A DNA stretch of 6,582 bases from an uncultured Simplicispira sp. (GCA_903882725.1 CAIRYF010000038.1:1-6582); one strand, 5' to 3'. Shown: positions 1 to 6,582, counted from the stretch's first letter. A program made the numbers and translations. Notes: generated by a model not told the origin, from the letters alone.

Positions 1-1133
1 GCCTGTTGTTCGCTGTTATGTTCGGTATTTATCTGGCACGCGGCATCACCGTGCCTTTACGCCGGGCGGTAGAAATCACCCATGCCGTGGCGCAAGGTGA
101 TTTAAACCACGCCATGAAGACGGACGGAAAAGACGAGGTGGCGCAACTGCTACAAGCCTTGTCCGATATGCAAACCAGTCTGTCGACAGTCGTGACCAGC
201 GTGCGCTCAGGCTCCGAAAGCGTGGCCGCCGCCAGCGCGCAGATTGCCGAAGGCAACCACGATTTGAGTGGCCGTACCGAAAGTCAGGCCAGCGCGCTGG
301 AACAAACCGCCGCCTCCTTGGTGGAGCTGAGTTCTACCGTAACGCAAAACGCCGATAGCGCGCGTCAGGCGAACCAACTTGCGCAAAGTGCCTCGACGGT
401 GGCTATCAAAGGCGGCGAAGTGGTGGCACAGGTGGTGGACACCATGAAGCACATCAATGATTCTTCCAAGCGCATTTCTGACATCATCAGTGTGATTGAC
501 GGTATTGCGTTCCAGACCAATATTCTGGCGCTCAATGCGGCGGTGGAAGCGGCCCGCGCTGGCGAGCAGGGGCGGGGTTTCGCCGTGGTGGCGAGTGAGG
601 TGCGCTCGCTGGCCGGGCGCTCGGCCGAAGCGGCCAAGGAGATCAAGAGTTTGATCAGTGCCAGCGTGGAGCGGGTGGAACAGGGCAGTGCGCTGGTTGA
701 TCAGGCTGGCTCCACCATGACGGAGGTGGTGAGCAGCATTCGCCGTGTGACGGACATCATGGGCGAGATCAGCGCGGCCAGCAGCGAGCAAAGCCTTGGC
801 GTGGCCCAAGTCGGCGAAGCGGTAACGCAGATGGACCAGGCCACGCAGCAAAACGCCGCGCTGGTCGAAGAGATGGCCGCTGCCGCCAACAGTCTTAAAT
901 CGCAGGCACAAGAGCTGGTGCAGACGGTGGAGGTGTTCAAGCTGGCGGAGCATGGGCAGTCTCACGGCCTGGGCAGCCCACACCTTCATTCCCCCGCACG
1001 CACCCACACCCAGGCACACCCACCGCTGCGCAAACCGGGCCATGCCAGCACACCGAAACTCGGCGCCAGCACGCCAAAAGCCTCGTCTGCCGTCACAGCC
1101 AAAACCGCTGGTGAGGAGTGGGAGAGCTTTTAG
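1..1133 (+). CDS. Methyl-accepting chemotaxis protein, 3' part (5' end outside window)
   Basis: This is a membrane chemoreceptor that relays ligand binding to the CheA/CheW kinase complex. The reading frame is open to the left edge (first full codon at base 3), so the periplasmic sensor and first membrane segment are missing and the ligand cannot be told. Counting from base 6, residues 1-10 are the end of TM2. About 11-62 is a HAMP domain containing [11 protein letters not shown]. About 63-312 is the cytoplasmic coiled-coil signalling domain. The near-invariant hairpin tip lies at 164-206 ([20 protein letters not shown] and following) and closely resembles E. coli Tsr/Tar. A methylation-helix-like segment with [17 protein letters not shown] lies near 93-109. 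Residues 316-370 form a His/Pro/Ala/Thr-rich flexible tail ending in EWESF, which matches the xWxxF pentapeptide that docks CheR/CheB in high-abundance receptors. It stops with TAG at 1131-1133 and converges on acnA. The family call is certain; the receptor subtype is unknown. Confidence 0.95.
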   Translation, partial: LLFAVMFGIYLARGITVPLRRAVEITHAVAQGDLNHAMKTDGKDEVAQLLQALSDMQTSLSTVVTSVRSGSESVAAASAQIAEGNHDLSGRTESQASALEQTAASLVELSSTVTQNADSARQANQLAQSASTVAIKGGEVVAQVVDTMKHINDSSKRISDIISVIDGIAFQTNILALNAAVEAARAGEQGRGFAVVASEVRSLAGRSAEAAKEIKSLISASVERVEQGSALVDQAGSTMTEVVSSIRRVTDIMGEISAASSEQSLGVAQVGEAVTQMDQATQQNAALVEEMAAAANSLKSQAQELVQTVEVFKLAEHGQSHGLGSPHLHSPARTHTQAHPPLRKPGHASTPKLGASTPKASSAVTAKTAGEEWESF

Positions 1134-1191
1134 TGCAAGAGCCGCCAGTTGATGCGCGACGTATCAGCGTTGCCAGACGGGGGTTAGCGGC

Positions 1192-1218
1192 AAAAAGTTA
1201 GGCCGCCAGCAACTGGCG
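1192..1218 (-). terminator. Weak terminator-like hairpin at the end of acnA
   Basis: A perfect 6-bp inverted repeat (CGCCAG, 3-base loop, CTGGCG; 1204-1218) lies in the last codons of acnA on the minus strand. It is followed 7 bases later by five Ts (1196-1192), just past the TAA stop. The stem is short and the T-run is not adjacent, so termination here is only a possibility. The convergent gap (1134-1197) holds nothing else clear beyond a 9-bp inverted copy of CGCCAGTTG (1143-1151 against 1210-1218). No separate terminator for the chemoreceptor gene is evident. Confidence 0.25.
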
Positions 1219-4158
1219 CAGCACGTAGGGCAGGATGCCGCCAGCACGGTAGTAGTCGACCTCAATCGGCGTGTCGATGCGCAGCGTCAGCGCCACCTCG
1301 CGGCGGCGGCCATCGTCGTAGCGCACCACCAGCGTGGCCGTGCTTTGCGGCGTCAGCGCAGCATCGGGCAGCACATCAATGGTTTCTTCGCCAGTCAAGC
1401 CCAGCGACTGCCACGAGTCGTCCCCTTGGAACTGCAACGGCAGCACGCCCATGCCGACCAAGTTGGAGCGGTGGATGCGCTCAAAACTGCGCGCAATCAC
1501 CGCCTTGATGCCCAGCAGTTGTGTGCCTTTGGCGGCCCAGTCGCGACTTGAGCCGGTGCCGTACTCTTCACCCGCAAACACCACCGTCGGCGTGCCTTGG
1601 GCCATGTAATGTATGGCGGCGTCGTAGATGTAGAGCTTTTCGCCCTGCAACGGGCCGGGGTTTTGGAACAGCGTGACGCCGCCCTCTTCGCGCGAGCCGC
1701 TCTCCAACACAGGCAGCATCAGGTTTTTGATGCGCACGTTGGCAAAGGTGCCGCGCACCATCACTTCGTGGTGGCCCCGGCGCGCGCCGTAGCTGTTGAA
1801 GTCGGCCTTGTGGATGCCGCGCTGCAGCAGCCATTGGCCCGCCGGTGAGCTGGCTTTGATGGCACCAGCGGGCGAAATATGGTCGGTAGTGATCGAATCG
1901 CCAAACAGCGCCATAATCCGCGCGCTGCGCACAGAATAAGCATCATTTTGGCCTGTAGCCCTTATGTCACCTGCGCTTGCAGCTACATCTTCGATAGCAA
2001 ATTGATTGAAATAAGGCGGCTCGGCAATATAGGTGCTGCTCGGCCAGGTGTAGGTTTCGCCGCCCACACCGTGGATGGCTTGCCACAGCAAGCCGGGTTC
2101 GGTCTTGACCTTGGCGTAGTTGTCGCAGAAGGCTGTGCCGTTCATCGCAAAGGGCATCAGCGCGTGAATTTCTTCGCTGCTGGGCCACACGTCTTTCAGA
2201 TACACCTTGCGCCCCTGCGCGTTTTGGCCCAGCGGCTCGGTGGTGATGTCGGTCAGCACGCTGCCAGCCAAGGCGTAGGCCACCACCAGCGGCGGGCTGG
2301 CCAAAAAATTGGCCTTGATGTTGGGGTGGATGCGCGCCTCAAAATTGCGGTTGCCCGACAACACGGCGGCGCAAATCAAGTCGTTTTGCGTGATGGCCTC
2401 GTTCAGCTCGGGCGTCAAGTCGCCAGCGTTGCCGATGCAGGTGGTGCAACCGTACCCCGCCAGCGCAAAGCCCAATTGCTCCAGATACGCCAGCAGACCG
2501 GTCTGGCTCAAATACTCGGTAACGATGCGCGAGCCCGGTGCCAGCGAGGTTTTGATGTGCGGCTGCACGCGCAACCCGGCCTCAACGGCTTTTTTGGCCA
2601 GCAGCCCGGCGGCCAGCAGCACGCTGGGGTTGGAAGTGTTGGTGCAGCTGGTGATGGCGGCAATCAACACGTCGCCGTGGCCGACTTTGAGCGCAGCTTC
2701 ACTGGGCAACTCGCACACGGGCACCGCTTCGGGCGCGGCGGCTTGGGCGGCTTCTAGTGTTGGGCGGTTGCTGACCATTTCAGCGACGTTGCGCTCGGCA
2801 CCGGGCTGGGGCGCTTGGGCCGGTGCGGGCACCACCGGAGCTTGATCCAGCGCGCAGGCCAGCGGGTGGCGCTGCGTCAGGCGATCGGCGCGTTGGTTAA
2901 AGCCGTTTTCGGCGTTCGGTTTGCTAAACAGCGAAGTGAACTGCGCTGCCACTTTGCCCAGCTCGATGCGGTCTTGCGGGCGCTTGGGGCCAGCCAAGCT
3001 GGGCGTGACGCTGCCCAAGTCCAAGGCAATCACCTCGGAATAATCGACCTCACCGGCCAGGGGCACGCCAAACAAACCCTGCGCCCTGAAGTAGGCCTCA
3101 AAGGCCTCGATCTCAGCCTCGGTGCGGCCAGTGCCGCGAAAGTAGTCAATGGTTTTTTCATCGACCGGAAAAAAGCCCATCGTCGCGCCGTATTCGGGGG
3201 CCATATTGGCGATGGTGGCGCGGTCAGGCAGGGCCAGCGTGCGCGTGCCAGCACCAAAAAATTCGACAAACTTGCCCACCACCTTGCGCCCGCGCAGCAG
3301 CTCGGTCACTGTCAGCACCAAGTCGGTGGCGGTGACGCCTTCGCGCAGCTGGCCGCTCAATTCGACGCCAACAACGTCGGGGGTCAGCAGATAGACCGGC
3401 TGGCCGAGCATGGCAGCTTCGGCCTCAATGCCGCCCACGCCCCAGCCAACCACGCCAATGCCGTTGATCATGGTGGTGTGGCTGTCGGTGCCGACCAAGG
3501 TGTCTGGATAATAAATAGGGTCAGAAATATCGCCAGACGCAGCCTCGGCAGTTTTATGTACGCCGCGCGCCAGATATTCAAGGTTGACTTGGTGGACGAT
3601 GCCAAAGCCCGGCGGCACCACGCCAAAGGTGTCAAACGCCTGCATCCCCCATTTCATGAACTCGTAGCGCTCGCGGTTGCGCTGAAACTCAAGCCGCATA
3701 TTGATGTCCAGCGAGTCTTTCTGGCCATAAGAATCAACCATGATGGAGTGATCGACCACCAAATCCACCGGCACCAGCGGTTCGATTTTTTGCGCGTCTT
3801 GGCCTAGGCGCAGCGCGGTGCTGCGCATGGCGGCCAAATCGACCAGCAGCGGCACGCCCGTGAAGTCTTGCAACACCACGCGCGAGACGACAAACGCAAT
3901 TTCATCGCTGCGCTCGGCTTGGGGCTGCCACTGGGCCAGTTGCGCTACGTGCTCTGGCGTGACTTTGCGGCCATCGCAGTTGCGCAGCACCGACTCCAGC
4001 ACGATACGAATCGACACCGGCAAACGCTTGACCTGGGGAAACTGCTCTGCCAACGCCGGCAGCGAATAGAACTGGCCCGATTGACCCGACGCGGTCGTAA
4101 AACGCTGGAGCGTGGATGCAAAAGCGTGCGGGATGGGCTGGGGCAACGGCGTGGCCAT
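1198..4158 (-). CDS. acnA: Aconitate hydratase A (AcnA type)
   Basis: This is a cytoplasmic [4Fe-4S] enzyme that interconverts citrate and isocitrate through cis-aconitate in the TCA cycle. The three cluster ligands are visible as C505 (SCTNTSNP), C571 and C574 ([12 protein letters not shown]). Their spacing of 66 and 3 equals that of E. coli AcnA (435/501/504). Other family motifs are QDFTGVP (97-103), DHSIMVD (136-142), GTDSHTT (223-229), [13 protein letters not shown] (753-765) and the domain-4 motif [13 protein letters not shown] (866-878). The start at 4158 is chosen because AGGAG sits 6 bases upstream. An in-frame ATG at 4239 would add 27 residues unlike the family. The protein is 986 aa, longer than the roughly 890 aa of E. 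coli AcnA. Part of the excess is an Ala/Pro-rich stretch around 436-490 and part is an odd linker at 718-741 (see the repeat entry). No prp (methylcitrate) genes adjoin, which argues against AcnD. It shares a strand with upstream mpl, 143 bp away, and probably has its own promoter. Confidence 0.97.
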   Translation of the reverse strand: MATPLPQPIPHAFASTLQRFTTASGQSGQFYSLPALAEQFPQVKRLPVSIRIVLESVLRNCDGRKVTPEHVAQLAQWQPQAERSDEIAFVVSRVVLQDFTGVPLLVDLAAMRSTALRLGQDAQKIEPLVPVDLVVDHSIMVDSYGQKDSLDINMRLEFQRNRERYEFMKWGMQAFDTFGVVPPGFGIVHQVNLEYLARGVHKTAEAASGDISDPIYYPDTLVGTDSHTTMINGIGVVGWGVGGIEAEAAMLGQPVYLLTPDVVGVELSGQLREGVTATDLVLTVTELLRGRKVVGKFVEFFGAGTRTLALPDRATIANMAPEYGATMGFFPVDEKTIDYFRGTGRTEAEIEAFEAYFRAQGLFGVPLAGEVDYSEVIALDLGSVTPSLAGPKRPQDRIELGKVAAQFTSLFSKPNAENGFNQRADRLTQRHPLACALDQAPVVPAPAQAPQPGAERNVAEMVSNRPTLEAAQAAAPEAVPVCELPSEAALKVGHGDVLIAAITSCTNTSNPSVLLAAGLLAKKAVEAGLRVQPHIKTSLAPGSRIVTEYLSQTGLLAYLEQLGFALAGYGCTTCIGNAGDLTPELNEAITQNDLICAAVLSGNRNFEARIHPNIKANFLASPPLVVAYALAGSVLTDITTEPLGQNAQGRKVYLKDVWPSSEEIHALMPFAMNGTAFCDNYAKVKTEPGLLWQAIHGVGGETYTWPSSTYIAEPPYFNQFAIEDVAASAGDIRATGQNDAYSVRSARIMALFGDSITTDHISPAGAIKASSPAGQWLLQRGIHKADFNSYGARRGHHEVMVRGTFANVRIKNLMLPVLESGSREEGGVTLFQNPGPLQGEKLYIYDAAIHYMAQGTPTVVFAGEEYGTGSSRDWAAKGTQLLGIKAVIARSFERIHRSNLVGMGVLPLQFQGDDSWQSLGLTGEETIDVLPDAALTPQSTATLVVRYDDGRRREVALTLRIDTPIEVDYYRAGGILPYVLRQLLAA
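1936..2007 (-). repeat. Short dispersed repeat translated in frame inside acnA
   Basis: This 72-bp stretch encodes residues 718-741 of AcnA (from [10 protein letters not shown] to GQNDAY), in the linker before the C-terminal swivel domain. The corresponding E. coli linker is about 14 residues shorter. By hand count 31 of 72 bases are G/C, clearly lower than the surrounding gene, and it uses codons such as ATA, AGG and GTA. Its core (1950-1986) aligns without gaps to the intergenic copy at 5732-5768, with 24 of 37 identities including TAGCT, CAAGCGC and AAGGGCT; a GCTA lies at the same distance outside both cores. CTTATT occurs at both ends on the coding strand and could be a target duplication, but it is short. 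The core resembles short intergenic repeats I recall from Comamonadaceae genomes; this was not searched. Confidence 0.6.
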
Positions 4159-4164
4159 GGCGGA

Positions 4165-4169
4165 CTCCT
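4165..4169 (-). promoter_or_regulatory. acnA ribosome binding site
   Basis: AGGAG on the minus strand with a 6-base spacer (TCCGCC) to the ATG at 4158. It decides the acnA start against the longer in-frame options at 4239, 4227 and 4221. Confidence 0.85.
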
Positions 4170-4215
4170 GTAACGTGGTGGAACGAATGGAACGGGCATA
4201 ACGAAGAAATTGAAA

Positions 4216-4234
4216 TGCCATTGCCATTCTGGCA
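4216..4234. promoter_or_regulatory. Possible operator-like palindrome upstream of acnA
   Basis: TGCCA, 3 bases, TGGCA (4222-4234) is a perfect small inverted repeat about 65 bases upstream of the acnA start. It is preceded by a second TGCCAT (4216-4221) in tandem. Nearer the gene, TGGAACG occurs twice with a 9-bp period (4179-4185 and 4188-4194). These could be regulator half-sites in the acnA leader. They are short enough to arise by chance, and no convincing -35/-10 pair was found beside them. Confidence 0.2.
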
Positions 4235-4255
4235 CCCACCCCACTGCTTGGCCCT

Positions 4256-4285
4256 AAAAACTATTAAAGGCCATTAAAGGCCCTT
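4256..4285 (-). terminator. Candidate terminator after mpl
   Basis: On the minus strand, AAGG(G)CC, a TTTAAT loop and GGCCTT form a 6-bp stem with one bulged G, 17 bases downstream of the mpl stop. It is followed after six bases (TAATAG) by TTTTT at 4260-4256. The T-run is slightly displaced and the stem is modest. It is built from the tandem 10-bp units described separately. It would separate mpl transcription from acnA. Confidence 0.35.
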
Positions 4286-4292
4286 AAAAGCC
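4263..4292. repeat. Three tandem 10-bp units between acnA and mpl
   Basis: ATTAAAGGCC (4263-4272), ATTAAAGGCC (4273-4282) and CTTAAAAGCC (4283-4292) lie head to tail: two identical copies and a third with two changes. The period is about one helical turn. The units may be a slippage product, a phased AT-rich element upstream of acnA, or simply the material of the terminator-like hairpin. Confidence 0.75.
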
Positions 4293-4301
4293 ACGGCCAG
4301 A

Positions 4302-5702
4302 TCAGCCCAAAGCGTCCAGCAATTGCTGGTGGATGCCACCAAAAGGGCCGTTGCTCATGCACACAATGTGGTCGCCTGGCCGCGCCGCTTGCACCACTTG
4401 GGCCAACAGTTGGGCAATGCTGCCTGCCGTTTGCGCGCGCTGGCCCGCCCCGGTGCCGACGCCCAGCGCTGCCAGCGCAGCGCCCGCATCCCAGTCCAGC
4501 CCGGCGGTGTGGCAAAAGGCCAAGTCCGCCGCGTCGAGTGCCCACGGCAATTGCGCCTTCATGGCCCCCAGCTTCATGGTGTTGCTGCGCGGTTCAAACA
4601 CCGCCAGCACCCGGTTTTGCGCGCCGACGCTGCGGCGCAGGCCGTCCAGCGTGGTGCGGATGGCCGTCGGATGGTGGGCAAAGTCGTCATACACCGCAAT
4701 GCCACGCACACTGCCGCGCAGCTCCATGCGCCGACGCACGTTTTCAAAGCTGGCCAGCGCCGCTGCCGCTTGCACAGGTGCCACGCCAACATGGTCGGCC
4801 GCGGCTATGGCGGCCAGTGCGTTGAGCTGGTTGTGTACCCCCGTCAACGCCCATTGCACCCGTGCTACCACCACGCCGCGCTGCAGCACGTCAAACGCCT
4901 GCGGCTCGCCCTGGGCGCAAAAGTCGCTGACCGCCGCACCAAAGCTGCGCTGCTGGCTCCAGCAACCTTGGTGCAACACGCGCGCCAAACTTTCTTCCAA
5001 GCCGTTAAACACCACGCAGCCCGACGGTGCCACGGTGCGCACCAAATGGTGAAATTGGCGCTCGATAGCCGCCAAATCGTCAAAAATGTCAGCGTGATCA
5101 AACTCCAGGTTGTTAAGCACCGCCGTGCGCGGGCGGTAATGCACAAATTTGCTGCGCTTGTCGAAAAACGCCGTATCGTACTCGTCGGCCTCGATGACAA
5201 ACAGCGGCGCACTGGACTGCGTGCCTGCGCCCAGCCGCGCCGAGACACCAAAGTTCAGCGGCACGCCACCCACCAAAAAGCCCGGTTGCCGACCCGCGCA
5301 TTCCAAAATCCAGGCCAGCATGGTGGTGGTGGTGGTTTTGCCATGCGTACCCGCCACGGCCAGCACATGGCGGCCTTGCAAAACGTGCTCGGCCAGCCAC
5401 TGCGGCCCGCTGGTGTAGGGCAGGCCAGCATCCAAAATGGCGTCCATCAGCGCAAATTTGGCGCTGCCATCGGGCAAACGCGCGCGGCTAACAACGTTAC
5501 CAACCACAAACATATCCGGCTGTAGCGCCAATTGGTCAGCGCCAAAACCCTCGATCAAATCAATGCCCAAAGCGCGCAGCTGATCGCTCATCGGCGGATA
5601 AACGCCGGCGTCGCAGCCGGTGACTTTGTGCCCCGCCTCGCGCGCCAAAGCGGCCAAGCCGCCCATGAATGTGCCGCAAATCCCCAAAATGTGTATATGC
5701 AT
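4302..5702 (-). CDS. mpl: UDP-N-acetylmuramate:L-alanyl-gamma-D-glutamyl-meso-diaminopimelate ligase
   Basis: Mpl is the cytoplasmic recycling ligase that joins the murein tripeptide L-Ala-gamma-D-Glu-meso-DAP, released by wall turnover, to UDP-MurNAc using ATP. This bypasses MurC, MurD and MurE. The 466-aa length fits the family. The N-terminal nucleotide-sugar binding segment starts MHIHILGICGTFMGGLA, which is typical of Mpl rather than MurC. The ATP loop is GTHGKTT (118-124). Mur-ligase central motifs are EADEYD (171-176), NNLEFDHADIF (197-207) and GVHNQLNALAA (288-298). The C-terminal domain has YDDFAHHPTAI (338-348), FEPRSNTMK (369-377) and SNGPFGGIHQQLL (450-462). The start at 5702 fits the conserved N-terminus, although no strong Shine-Dalgarno precedes it (only AGG close to the ATG). 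The gene is divergent from the 201-aa gene and lies upstream of acnA on the same strand. The call is firm. Confidence 0.95.
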   Translation of the reverse strand: MHIHILGICGTFMGGLAALAREAGHKVTGCDAGVYPPMSDQLRALGIDLIEGFGADQLALQPDMFVVGNVVSRARLPDGSAKFALMDAILDAGLPYTSGPQWLAEHVLQGRHVLAVAGTHGKTTTTTMLAWILECAGRQPGFLVGGVPLNFGVSARLGAGTQSSAPLFVIEADEYDTAFFDKRSKFVHYRPRTAVLNNLEFDHADIFDDLAAIERQFHHLVRTVAPSGCVVFNGLEESLARVLHQGCWSQQRSFGAAVSDFCAQGEPQAFDVLQRGVVVARVQWALTGVHNQLNALAAIAAADHVGVAPVQAAAALASFENVRRRMELRGSVRGIAVYDDFAHHPTAIRTTLDGLRRSVGAQNRVLAVFEPRSNTMKLGAMKAQLPWALDAADLAFCHTAGLDWDAGAALAALGVGTGAGQRAQTAGSIAQLLAQVVQAARPGDHIVCMSNGPFGGIHQQLLDALG

Positions 5703-5731
5703 GGCCTGATTTTAAGATATTTAGCCAAAAC

Positions 5732-5780
5732 GGCTTCCAGCCCTTTGTATATAAGCGCTTGTAGCTATCAAAAAAGTAGC
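5732..5780 (-). repeat. Intergenic copy of the short dispersed repeat
   Basis: This AT-richer element lies in the 181-bp gap between mpl and the divergent 201-aa gene. Bases 5732-5768 match 1950-1986 inside acnA at 24 of 37 positions without gaps. The shared blocks are TAGCT, CAAGCGC and AAGGGCT on the minus strand, plus a GCTA at the same outer distance (5777-5780 and 1995-1998). GTAG-CTGT-CTAC (5776-5787) adds a small hairpin at one edge. No coding capacity is evident. The pattern fits the short repeats I recall between Comamonadaceae genes. Confidence 0.55.
5744..5771 (-). promoter_or_regulatory. mpl: Possible sigma-70-type promoter for mpl
   Basis: On the minus strand TTGATA (5771-5766, five of six to the -35 consensus) is followed after 16 bases by TACAAA (5749-5744, four of six to the -10). 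Transcription would begin about 35 bases before the mpl ATG. Both boxes lie in the intergenic repeat. For the divergent gene only a very weak candidate was seen (TTGCGG at 5833 and CACAAT at 5858, 19-base spacing). Confidence 0.3.
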
Positions 5781-5883
5781 TGTCTACAGCGCAAATAACT
5801 GGCACTGAATAAAGTCCCACCGGCGCAAGGTGTTGCGGCACAGGGGCGCGTTCGGGCCACAATGCTGGCTCAAGAGTTTTGCT

Positions 5884-6489
5884 ATGCACCTATCTATCGA
5901 GTCTGAAATTGCCCAAACCGCCGCTGCTCTGGTGGTGGATGAGGGCTTGGAATACGGCCCAGCCAAGCGCCGTGCGCTCAAGCAGCTGGGCTTGCCGGCG
6001 CGCACTGCACTGCCCAATAACGAGCGGGTAGAAGAAGCGGTGCGCGAGCACTTGGCGCTGTTTTGCGCCGATACCCAGCCGGGCGAGCTGCAGGTGCTGC
6101 GCCGCTTGGCGCTGCTGTGGATGGAGCGCATGGCGGCATTTCGCCCCTATGTGGGTGGCCCGGTGTGGCACGGCACGGCTACGCGTTTATCGGATATTTA
6201 CCTGCAGTTGTTTTGCGATGACTCCAAATCAGCCGAAATAGCACTGATTAACCGAGGCGTGGACTACGACGCGCACACCGTGCGCGGCTTGCATGGCCAG
6301 CCAGTGGAGGCTCTGAGCATCGGCTGTCCATCGACAGAGCTGGGTTTGATGGTCGGCGTGCATTTGCTGATTTATGACTTAGACGATTTACGCGGTGCGT
6401 TGCGCGCCGACGCTTGTGGACGCACACCACGCGGTGATGCCGCTGCGCTGCACCAGCTTTTGCAAAATGGACAGGAATTTGAGCCATGA
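5884..6489 (+). CDS. Conserved-looking 201-aa protein of unknown function
   Basis: I do not recognise a characterised family. The start at ATG 5884 is preferred because AAGAG lies 7 bases upstream and the N-terminus MHLSIESEIAQTAAALVVDE looks like a true beginning. A GTG at 5830 would add 18 residues with no better ribosome site. The protein has no signal peptide or membrane segment and is probably cytoplasmic. Residues 1-90 are helical and rich in charged residues, with a basic patch near PAKRRALKQLG. Residues 90-125 (GGPVWHGTATRLSDIYLQLF and following) form the most distinctive block. GT-x7-SDI there faintly resembles a nucleotidyltransferase motif, but the second acidic residue of the usual DxD/DxE is absent. 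Another block is GHLLIYDLDD-like sequence near 159-168 (VHLLIYDLDD). It is divergent from mpl, and its TGA overlaps the ATG of the next gene by 4 bp with AGGA upstream, which suggests translational coupling. The gene is likely real; its function is open. Confidence 0.82.
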   Translation: MHLSIESEIAQTAAALVVDEGLEYGPAKRRALKQLGLPARTALPNNERVEEAVREHLALFCADTQPGELQVLRRLALLWMERMAAFRPYVGGPVWHGTATRLSDIYLQLFCDDSKSAEIALINRGVDYDAHTVRGLHGQPVEALSIGCPSTELGLMVGVHLLIYDLDDLRGALRADACGRTPRGDAAALHQLLQNGQEFEP

Positions 6490-6582
6490 ACCAGCCCTCT
6501 TCACCATCGTCGCCCTCGCCCTCGCCCTCGCCCTCGCCCTCGACGCAGACGCCGACGGCACAGACCTCGCCGTCGGGGCAGA
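6486..6582 (+). CDS. Start of a Ser/Pro-rich N-terminus protein (3' end outside window)
   Basis: An ATG at 6486 overlaps the stop of the 201-aa gene (ATGA), with AGGA 10 bases upstream (CAGGAA in the end of that gene). Thirty-two codons are visible. They encode MNQPSSPS, then an alternating Ser-Pro run (residues 9-19), then a Thr/Gln/Ser/Pro-rich segment. This is a low-complexity, probably disordered leader. The domain that follows is off the window, so the product cannot be named. A membrane-anchored or exported protein with a cytoplasmic or linker leader is one possibility, but nothing visible proves it. A coding role is supported by the ribosome site, the coupled start and the hexanucleotide repeat that preserves the frame. 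Confidence 0.6.
   Translation, partial: MNQPSSPSSPSPSPSPSPSTQTPTAQTSPSGQ
6510..6542 (+). repeat. TCGCCC hexanucleotide repeat (5 units plus TCG)
   Basis: Five perfect tandem TCGCCC units (6510-6539) plus TCG encode Ser-Pro repeats at residues 9-19 of the truncated gene. The six-base unit means that slippage would change the length of the leader without shifting the frame. Confidence 0.95.

Noticed and set aside
207..1043. 278-codon open frame on the minus strand opposite the chemoreceptor
   Set aside because: It is antisense to a conserved receptor signalling domain; its His/Arg-rich translation is typical of a reverse-strand artefact.
1170..1193. TTGCC...GGCAA inverted repeat in the convergent gap as a terminator
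   Set aside because: The stem is only 5 bp with a 14-base loop. On the + strand it is followed by As rather than Ts, and on the minus strand the Ts lie in the stem.
2815..3807. 330-codon open frame on the + strand opposite acnA (and a 292-codon one at 1879-2757)
   Set aside because: These are antisense shadows of a well-supported aconitase. They have no ribosome sites and low-complexity His/Arg/Gly-rich translations.
4159..4239. N-terminal extension of acnA to the ATG at 4239
   Set aside because: The extra 27 residues are unlike AcnA, while AGGAG with good spacing sits directly before the ATG at 4158.
5318..5336. GGT trinucleotide run in mpl as a variable microsatellite
   Set aside because: It encodes the threonines of the conserved ATP-binding loop region (GTHGKTTTTT), so it is explained by protein constraint.
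4323..5525. 400-codon open frame on the + strand opposite mpl
   Set aside because: The opposite strand encodes an unmistakable Mpl with all ligase motifs. The antisense frame is stop-poor because of GC-rich codon bias and its translation looks like no family.
1..6582. Mobile element, CRISPR array, toxin-antitoxin or defence system
   Set aside because: No transposase, integrase, regularly spaced repeats or small paired genes were found. All substantial coding is accounted for by housekeeping genes and one unknown gene with its neighbour.

Overview
The window looks like a chromosomal segment of a betaproteobacterium, most likely in the Comamonadaceae (Burkholderiales). The reasons are the GC-rich codon use, a long AcnA-type aconitase, an mpl gene with a divergent conserved small gene, and short AT-richer repeats whose core I associate with Comamonadaceae intergenic DNA. 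That last point is recall and was not searched. Nothing seen indicates a plasmid, phage, insertion sequence, CRISPR array, tRNA or rRNA.

Layout from left to right: (1) The 3' part of a methyl-accepting chemotaxis protein gene on the + strand, running from the end of its second membrane segment to a C-terminal xWxxF-type pentapeptide. (2) A 64-bp convergent gap. (3) acnA (aconitate hydratase, 986 aa, minus strand, start set at 4158 by a clear Shine-Dalgarno). It carries an Ala/Pro-rich insert before the first cluster cysteine and an in-frame stretch that looks like a domesticated short genomic repeat. (4) A 143-bp leader between acnA and mpl with three tandem 10-bp units, a weak terminator-like hairpin and a small palindrome. 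(5) mpl (murein tripeptide ligase, 466 aa, minus strand). (6) A 181-bp divergent intergenic region holding a second, diverged copy of the repeat, which may supply an mpl promoter. (7) A 201-aa conserved-looking protein of unknown function on the + strand. Its stop codon overlaps by 4 bp the start of (8), the next gene, which begins with a Ser-Pro run encoded by a TCGCCC hexanucleotide repeat and leaves the window.

The genes are housekeeping functions: chemosensory signalling, the TCA cycle and cell-wall recycling. mpl and acnA lie on the same strand, but their spacing and the terminator-like sequence between them suggest separate transcription. The 201-aa gene and the truncated gene after it appear translationally coupled. 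I found no sign of a new multi-gene system. The most unusual item is the pair of related repeats, one of them translated inside the aconitase.
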